Below are positions 59,715 through 64,000 of a stretch of 64,000 nt of DNA, piece after piece. Source of the stretch: Caballeronia peredens (GTDB lineage Bacteria > Pseudomonadota > Gammaproteobacteria > Burkholderiales > Burkholderiaceae). Within the stretch, counting starts at the first letter, position 1; every line of letters starts with the position of its first letter. The position numbers and the translations under genes were made by a program. Location: contig FCOH02000008.1 of the NCBI GenBank assembly GCA_001544595.2, positions 182,920 through 246,919 on the forward strand. The letters are read 5' to 3'. The notes beneath the pieces are model-generated. The model had not been told where the DNA came from and ran no database searches. It saw nothing but the letters and a program-made list of their open reading frames with translations.

Positions 59715-60485
59715 TCAGGATACGAAACTTTGTGCCAGCGAGCCGATCAGCAACTGCCAGCCATCGACGAGCACGAACAACATCAGCTTGAACGGCAGCG
59801 CGATGGTCGTGGGCGAAACCATCATCATGCCCATCGACATCAGCACGCTCGCCACCACCATGTCGATGATGAGAAACGGTATGAAGATCGTGAAGCCGAT
59901 CTGGAAGCCGGTCTTGAGTTCGCTCGTGACGAACGACGGCACCAGAAGCGACAGCGGCACGTCTTCCGGACCGTTCATCGGCGCGGCCTTCGAAATGCGC
60001 GCGAAGAGCGCCAGATCCGACTCGCGCGTCTGCTTGAGCATGAACTGCTTGAAGGGCGCGACGCCGCGCGTCATCGCCTGATCCATTGCGATCTGGCCGT
60101 CGGAGAACGGCTTGTACGCGTCGTTGTAGGCGCGGTCGAGCACCGGCGACATCACGAAGAAAGAGAGAAAGAGCGCGAGGCCGACGAGCACCTGATTCGG
60201 CGGCGTGCTCGTGGTGCCGAGCGCCTGGCGCAACAGCGACAGCACGATGATGATGCGCGTGAAGCTCGTCATCATCAGGACCATCGCGGGGAGGAACGAG
60301 AGCATCGTCAGCAGCAGCATCGTCTGCACGCTGAGCGAATACGTCGTGCCGCCGTTCGGGCCGGGGCTCGTGTTGAAGGCGGGCAGGCCCGCGGTGCTTT
60401 GCGCGAACGCGAGGTACGGCATCAGACCGATCGCCACGACTAGCGCGAGCTTCACGCCGCGCATCAAGTTACGACTCGACTGCAT
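59715..60485 (-). CDS. fliP: Flagellar export gate protein FliP
   Basis: A 256-residue export-gate protein with a cleavable signal ([18 protein letters not shown]) and the FliP core: [55 protein letters not shown], and [24 protein letters not shown] at 60485 has GGGAG upstream and overlaps the stop of a 33-codon frame (TAATG). It begins its own transcript block after a terminator and a copy of the fliL leader. Confidence 0.96.
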   Translation of the reverse strand: MQSSRNLMRGVKLALVVAIGLMPYLAFAQSTAGLPAFNTSPGPNGGTTYSLSVQTMLLLTMLSFLPAMVLMMTSFTRIIIVLSLLRQALGTTSTPPNQVLVGLALFLSFFVMSPVLDRAYNDAYKPFSDGQIAMDQAMTRGVAPFKQFMLKQTRESDLALFARISKAAPMNGPEDVPLSLLVPSFVTSELKTGFQIGFTIFIPFLIIDMVVASVLMSMGMMMVSPTTIALPFKLMLFVLVDGWQLLIGSLAQSFVS

Positions 60486-60586
60486 TACTTGCTCCCGCCG
60501 ACGAACTGCCTGAAACGCCTGCCCGCGATGCGTGCGAGCACGTCGAGATATCGCTGACTCTGGGAAATGACGAAGGTGATAGCCAT
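60485..60586 (-). CDS. 33-residue leader ORF coupled to fliP
   Basis: A 33-codon frame, start of which (ATG GCT ATC ACC) and whole upstream region match the fliL start (ATG GCT ACC ACG) and leader. The rest ([20 protein letters not shown], then RQFVGGSK) is not like FliL or any protein I know. Its stop overlaps the fliP start as TAATG, so it could couple translation into fliP. It is probably the product of a leader duplication; whether the peptide matters is unknown. Confidence 0.45.
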   Translation of the reverse strand: MAITFVISQSQRYLDVLARIAGRRFRQFVGGSK

Positions 60587-60645
60587 GAAATTCTGCCTGT
60601 TTCGATAGGCTGAATTGTTGTCCATCCATTCATCGGACGATGGCG

Positions 60646-60675
60646 CGAACAGAAGGGGGATTTGGGGCTAACTCG
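60646..60675 (-). promoter_or_regulatory. FlhDC-box-like motif upstream of fliP
   Basis: On the plus strand CGAACAGA ... GGCTAACTCG, the counterpart of the fliL site CGAACAGAG ... GGTTATTCC, in an ungapped ~90-base match between the two leaders. The right half is the most diverged of the five sites. Confidence 0.4.
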
Positions 60676-60705
60676 TTCTATTGCTGAAACGAACGGCCCG
60701 AAAAC

Positions 60706-60745
60706 GAACATCGGGCGTGACCCTCGCGGATCACGCCCGATGTTC
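60706..60745 (-). terminator. Hairpin between fliO and fliP
   Basis: GAACATCGGGCGTGA and its exact complement form a 15-bp stem with a 10-base loop 16 bases after the fliO stop. On the minus strand GTTTTCGGG follows, a short T run. It likely ends or weakens the fliLMNO transcript. Confidence 0.65.
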
Positions 60746-60761
60746 TGAACACGCACGCAGT

Positions 60762-61274
60762 TTATTTACCCGGGTTGACGAACTTCTGCAGGCGCTTGTT
60801 CGCTTCGCCTGCGAGGGCGTCGCGGAACCGTTGACCGAAACTGCCGTGCAAGGTCTGCGCGGGCGATGCGGCCTGAACGCCGATGCCGTCCGCCTGTGCC
60901 GATCCCGCGGGCATCGTGTGAAGAAGGCGCACGTTGCCGGGACCGGCGCCGAGCACGAGCCACGTATCGCCGACTTCGACGACCGCGACGCGCTCCTTGT
61001 TGCCGAGCGATGCGCCGCCCACGACCTTCACGAGCCCGCTGCGCTTGCCGCCCTGAAAGCCGAACTTGCGCGCGAGCCACGCGCAGCCGAACACGAAGCC
61101 GATCACGACGACGAGCCCGACGAGCGTCTGCAGCACCGCGCCGAGGCCGAGCGACGGCACCGCGGTGCCCGCGCCGACGCTCGATGCGATCTGCGAAGCG
61201 TGGTTCACGGCGTTCATGTCGGCGGCGCGCGCGAGAAGCGGCGCGGCGGACAACAGGGCGGCGAAGCGTTTCAT
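60762..61274 (-). CDS. fliO: Flagellar export assembly protein FliO
   Basis: A 170-residue membrane protein that helps assemble the FliP ring. Signal-like start (MKRFAALLSAAPLLARA), one membrane span (LGAVLQTLVGLVVVIGFVFGCAWLARKFGF), then the FliO soluble domain (VVGGASLGNKERVAVVEVGDTWLVLGAGPGNVRLLHTM). Its ATG overlaps the fliN stop (ATGA). It ends before the hairpin that splits the fli cluster. Confidence 0.93.
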   Translation of the reverse strand: MKRFAALLSAAPLLARAADMNAVNHASQIASSVGAGTAVPSLGLGAVLQTLVGLVVVIGFVFGCAWLARKFGFQGGKRSGLVKVVGGASLGNKERVAVVEVGDTWLVLGAGPGNVRLLHTMPAGSAQADGIGVQAASPAQTLHGSFGQRFRDALAGEANKRLQKFVNPGK

Positions 61275-61711
61275 CGATTCAGCTTCCGGATGCGTTCGGA
61301 CGGCGTGATGATGTCGGTCAGGCGAATGCCGAACTTGTCGTTGACGACGACCACTTCGCCCTGCGCGATGAGGCAGCCGTTCACGAGCACGTCCATCGGT
61401 TCGCCGGCGAGACCGTCGAGTTCCACGACCGAGCCTTGCGCGAGTTGCAGCAGATTGCGGATCGCGATCTTCGTGCGCCCGAGTTCCACCGTCATCTGCA
61501 CGGGGATGTCGAGAATCATGTCGATGTCGTTGCGCGTCGACGGCGCCGTGGCCTTCGAGAGCGGCTGGAACACGCCCGCTGCAGCGGCCGGCGCTTCGTT
61601 GCCGTTCTGCTCGGCGAGCGCGCTGGCCCAATCGTCCATCAGGATCTCTTCGCCTTTTTCCTGCACGCCGGGTGCGCCCGGCCGCGTGCCGTCCTGCATC
61701 AGATCACTCAT
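61271..61711 (-). CDS. fliN: Flagellar motor switch protein FliN
   Basis: A 146-residue C-ring subunit. The C-terminal SpoA domain is clear (ILDIPVQMTVELGRTKIAIRNLLQLAQGSVVELDGLAGEPMDVLVNGCLIAQGEVVVVNDKFGIRLTDI). The N-terminal ~65 residues are a variable acidic/Ala-rich region. ATG at 61711 follows AAGGAAGG; a GTG two codons earlier is possible. It overlaps fliM by eight bases and fliO by four. Confidence 0.97.
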   Translation of the reverse strand: MSDLMQDGTRPGAPGVQEKGEEILMDDWASALAEQNGNEAPAAAAGVFQPLSKATAPSTRNDIDMILDIPVQMTVELGRTKIAIRNLLQLAQGSVVELDGLAGEPMDVLVNGCLIAQGEVVVVNDKFGIRLTDIITPSERIRKLNR

Positions 61712-62702
61712 ATCCACCTTCCTTCATCGTGTCGCTTGCGCTGATCATCTTTTGCACGCGCAGCGCGTATTGACCATTGAAAATTCCGTAGCCGCATTCC
61801 ATGACCGGCACGCCATCCACTTTCGCGACGACGTGCTCCGGCACGTCGATCGGCAGCACGTCGCCCGCGCGCATGTTCAGAATCTGTTCGAACGACGAGC
61901 GCACGGTCGCGAGATCCACCGTCAACTCCACTTCCGCCGACTGCACCTGCTGCGAGAGCACGCGCACCCAGCGGCGGTCCACTTCGAGCGCTTCGCCCTG
62001 AATGGGCGAGGAGAGCACGTCGCGGATCGGCTCGATCATCGAGTACGGCATGCAGATGTGCAGCGTGCCGCCGGTCGAGCCGAATTCGATCGTGAACTGC
62101 GTCACGATGACGATCTCGTTCGGCGTCGCCACGTTCGCGAACTGCGTGTGCATTTCCGAGCGCATGTACTCGAACTGGAGCGGCTTCACGCTGCGCCAGG
62201 ACGTCGAATAATGTTCGAACACGAGATTGAGCAGCTTGCTGATGATGCGCTGCTCGGTCTGCGTGAACTCGCGGCCTTCGACGCGCGTATGAAAGCGTCC
62301 GTCGCCGCCGAACAGGTTGTCGACCACGAAGAACACGAGGTTCGGGTCGAACACGAACAGCGACGTGCCGCGCAGGGGCTTCACGTGGACCAGGTTGAGA
62401 TTGGTCGGGATCGGCAGGTTGCGCGTGAATTCGCTGTATTTCTGCACCTTCACCGGACCGACGGAGATTTCCGCCGAGCGCCGCATGAAGTTGAAGATGC
62501 CCACGCGCATGAGGCGCGCGAAGCGGTCGTTGATGATTTCGAGGCCGGGCATCCGGCCGCGGACGATGCGTTCCTGCGTCGCGATGTTGTAGGGACGTAC
62601 GCCGACGGGCTTTTTCTCGTCAGTTTCCTGATCGATTTCGCCGGTGACGCCCTTGAGGAGGGCATCGACCTCCTCTTGCGACATGAACTCTTCGTGGCCC
62701 AT
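61704..62702 (-). CDS. fliM: Flagellar motor switch protein FliM
   Basis: A 332-residue C-ring subunit that binds phosphorylated CheY to reverse rotation. The N-terminal CheY-binding peptide EFMSQEEVDALLKGVTGE, the middle domain (RIVRGRMPGLEIINDRFARLMRVGIFNFMRRSAEIS) and the C-terminal SpoA domain are all present. It follows fliL by 24 bases. Confidence 0.98.
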   Translation of the reverse strand: MGHEEFMSQEEVDALLKGVTGEIDQETDEKKPVGVRPYNIATQERIVRGRMPGLEIINDRFARLMRVGIFNFMRRSAEISVGPVKVQKYSEFTRNLPIPTNLNLVHVKPLRGTSLFVFDPNLVFFVVDNLFGGDGRFHTRVEGREFTQTEQRIISKLLNLVFEHYSTSWRSVKPLQFEYMRSEMHTQFANVATPNEIVIVTQFTIEFGSTGGTLHICMPYSMIEPIRDVLSSPIQGEALEVDRRWVRVLSQQVQSAEVELTVDLATVRSSFEQILNMRAGDVLPIDVPEHVVAKVDGVPVMECGYGIFNGQYALRVQKMISASDTMKEGGYE

Positions 62703-62726
62703 GACTTTTTACTCGATGATGCCGCG

Positions 62727-63215
62727 TTACTGAACGACGAATTCGGTGAACAGCACCTCTTCGACGCGCACGGGCTTTTCGGCCGTGCTCGCCGCAGTCT
62801 CGACGGCTGCGCGGAGTTCGTTGGCGAGCTGCTTCTTGCCGTCGACGCTCGCGAGATCTTCGGGGCGCTTGCCGGAGAGCAGAAGCAGCACGCGGCTGCG
62901 GACTTCGGGCATGTGCTCGGTGACGAGCAACTGCACCTTTTCGTCCTTCAGCTTGAGCGTGAGGCCGGAGCGGAGGTAGTGCATGGAACCGTCGTCGGAC
63001 TGGAGATTGACGGTGAGCGAGTCGAGCGGGAAGAACACGGGCGGCGGCTCGGGTGCGGGCTTGGCCGGGCCGTGGTTCTTGCCGAGGAAGAAGTAGGCGC
63101 CTCCGGCTCCCGCGCCGAGAAGCACGATCGCGCCGACGGCGATGATCAGGATGCGCTTGAGCTTGCCGCTCTTCGCGGGGACGATGGGTTGCTGGTTTGC
63201 GGTCGTGGTAGCCAT
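62727..63215 (-). CDS. fliL: Flagellar basal-body protein FliL
   Basis: A 162-residue single-span inner-membrane protein that supports the stator units. After a short cytoplasmic start comes the span RILIIAVGAIVLLGAGAGGAYFFLG, then the periplasmic FliL domain (FFPLDSLTVNLQSDDGSMHYLRSGLTLKL, VRSRVLLLLSGKRPEDLASVDGKKQLANELR). It is the first gene of fliL-M-N-O and has a FlhDC-box-like site 60 bases upstream. Confidence 0.97.
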   Translation of the reverse strand: MATTTANQQPIVPAKSGKLKRILIIAVGAIVLLGAGAGGAYFFLGKNHGPAKPAPEPPPVFFPLDSLTVNLQSDDGSMHYLRSGLTLKLKDEKVQLLVTEHMPEVRSRVLLLLSGKRPEDLASVDGKKQLANELRAAVETAASTAEKPVRVEEVLFTEFVVQ

Positions 63216-63274
63216 GAATGCGTGCCTCTTTCGATAGGTTGAATTGTTGGCGATCGCGGTGTAAAGCGATGGGT

Positions 63275-63303
63275 CGAACAGAGGGGGGATTTGGGGTTAT
63301 TCC
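63275..63303 (-). promoter_or_regulatory. FlhDC-box-like inverted motif upstream of fliL
   Basis: On the plus strand CGAACAGAG, 11 bases, GGTTATTCC, inverted halves as before flgB (CGAATAGAG ... GGTTATTCG). It lies 60 bases before the fliL start, in a leader that is repeated without gaps in front of fliP. Confidence 0.55.
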
Positions 63304-63420
63304 ATCTGATTGCTTTGCCCTGCGCGGGTGGGCGGTTTTTTGGGTTTGCTTGATTTTGTGCTTTTTTTGAATCTGAATTTGCGTTGTGGGTTGCGCGTTG
63401 TGCGTTCGCGTCGCGGTTGC

Positions 63421-64000
63421 GTGGAATCCTGTTTTCGCGTCGGTCTATTTGTGTTGCCCCTGTGCGGGGCGGCAGTCACTTTCTTTGCTGCTGCAAAGAA
63501 AGTAACCAAAGAAACAGCTTGTCCCATCCAAAGTCCTTCACACCGGCCCCGGCACAGGCGAATTGCCGGTGGCACGCGCTGGCAAGTGCCCCCAATGGTG
63601 CACCGGGCTTGGCTCGCGCACGGTCCGACACGCTAGAAATTTCAGGGCACTGGTTCAGCACGAAAAAGTTCCGGCACAGCGCTGCGCGCTGCCGCCGGGT
63701 ATGCAAGGGAAACCAACGAAGAGCCGGTGCAGTGAGATGGCCGAGTTTGCAAGGAAGCACGCGCGGACCCGATTGACCGGTCGGCCGCGAAGCGGGCCGG
63801 AGCGATTTGGTGCTGTGCCAATTCGCTGAACGGCGCGATGTCACAGCGGGTTCGCGAGCCAGCATCCGCTGACCTTTGGGGGCGCTTGCTACGGCCGGGC
63901 CATTGGCTCTTCGCCTGTGCCGGGGCCGGTGTGAGGTACTTTGGATGGGGAGAGCTGCTTTCTTTGGTTACTTTCTTTGCAGCAGCAAAGAAAGTGACTG
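63421..64000. repeat. 0.6-kb palindromic repeat, copy 2 (runs off the window)
   Basis: The reverse complement of copy 1 at 52.5 kb, starting GTGGAATCCTG and cut at the window end; the expected full length puts its end near 64,050. It has the same hairpins (ACTTTCTTTGC / GCAAAGAAAGT at 63478-63503) and the same inverted arms. The AT-richer 120 bases before it (from 63304) hold no gene. Its internal frames are repeat-derived. Confidence 0.9.

Overview
The window is about 64 kb of GC-rich chromosome from a betaproteobacterium of the family Burkholderiaceae, most likely Paraburkholderia or Caballeronia. This is judged from protein similarity as remembered (GcvP, HemE, FliA, PutA and the flg/fli/flh proteins), from the gene order, and from a 0.6-kb repeat of a kind I associate with these genera. 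No database search was possible. No prophage, transposase or CRISPR array was seen.

Layout. 0-18 kb is housekeeping: the end of the ATP synthase operon (atpD partial, atpC), an acyl-CoA synthetase, an HSL-type esterase, a PheC-like periplasmic protein, hemE, priA, the trifunctional proline regulator/enzyme putA with a good candidate operator, an amino-acid ABC binding protein, a cytochrome b561/PepSY pair and a ThDP enzyme. 18-22 kb is a first flagellar block (flhF-flhG-fliA), followed by a diguanylate cyclase. 23-37 kb is a second metabolic block: Rieske oxygenase, tRNA-Arg(CCG), dihaem cytochrome c, rep helicase, oxidoreductase, a tandem glycine riboswitch driving gcvT-gcvH-gcvP, an alginate-lyase-like protein, sdaA and an unrecognised membrane protein. 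37.7-63.2 kb is the main flagellar locus: flhB-flhA, flgM-flgN and flgA on the minus strand, flgB to flgJ, ycgR, flgK-flgL, a methyltransferase/glycosyltransferase-like fusion, and fliL-M-N-O / P-Q-R on the minus strand.

How it works together. The flagellar genes cover the export gate (FlhA, FlhB, FliO, FliP, FliQ, FliR), rod, hook, rings and hook-filament junction, the C-ring parts FliM and FliN, FliL, the placement pair FlhF/FlhG, and the sigma-28/anti-sigma pair FliA/FlgM. A c-di-GMP synthase gene and a PilZ brake gene lie among them. Glycine cleavage and serine dehydratase form one glycine/serine catabolic block.

Main second-look items: (1) a shared inverted motif resembling FlhDC boxes in front of flhB, flhF, flgB, fliL and fliP; (2) flhFG-fliA and flhBA point towards each other across 16 kb, as one inversion would produce; (3) two copies of a 0.6-kb palindromic repeat in opposite orientation bracket about 10 kb of flagellar genes; (4) a duplicated fliL leader in front of fliP; (5) the methyltransferase/glycosyltransferase-like fusion; (6) an FlhG without P-loop lysines; (7) a GTTGCA inverted repeat in front of putA.
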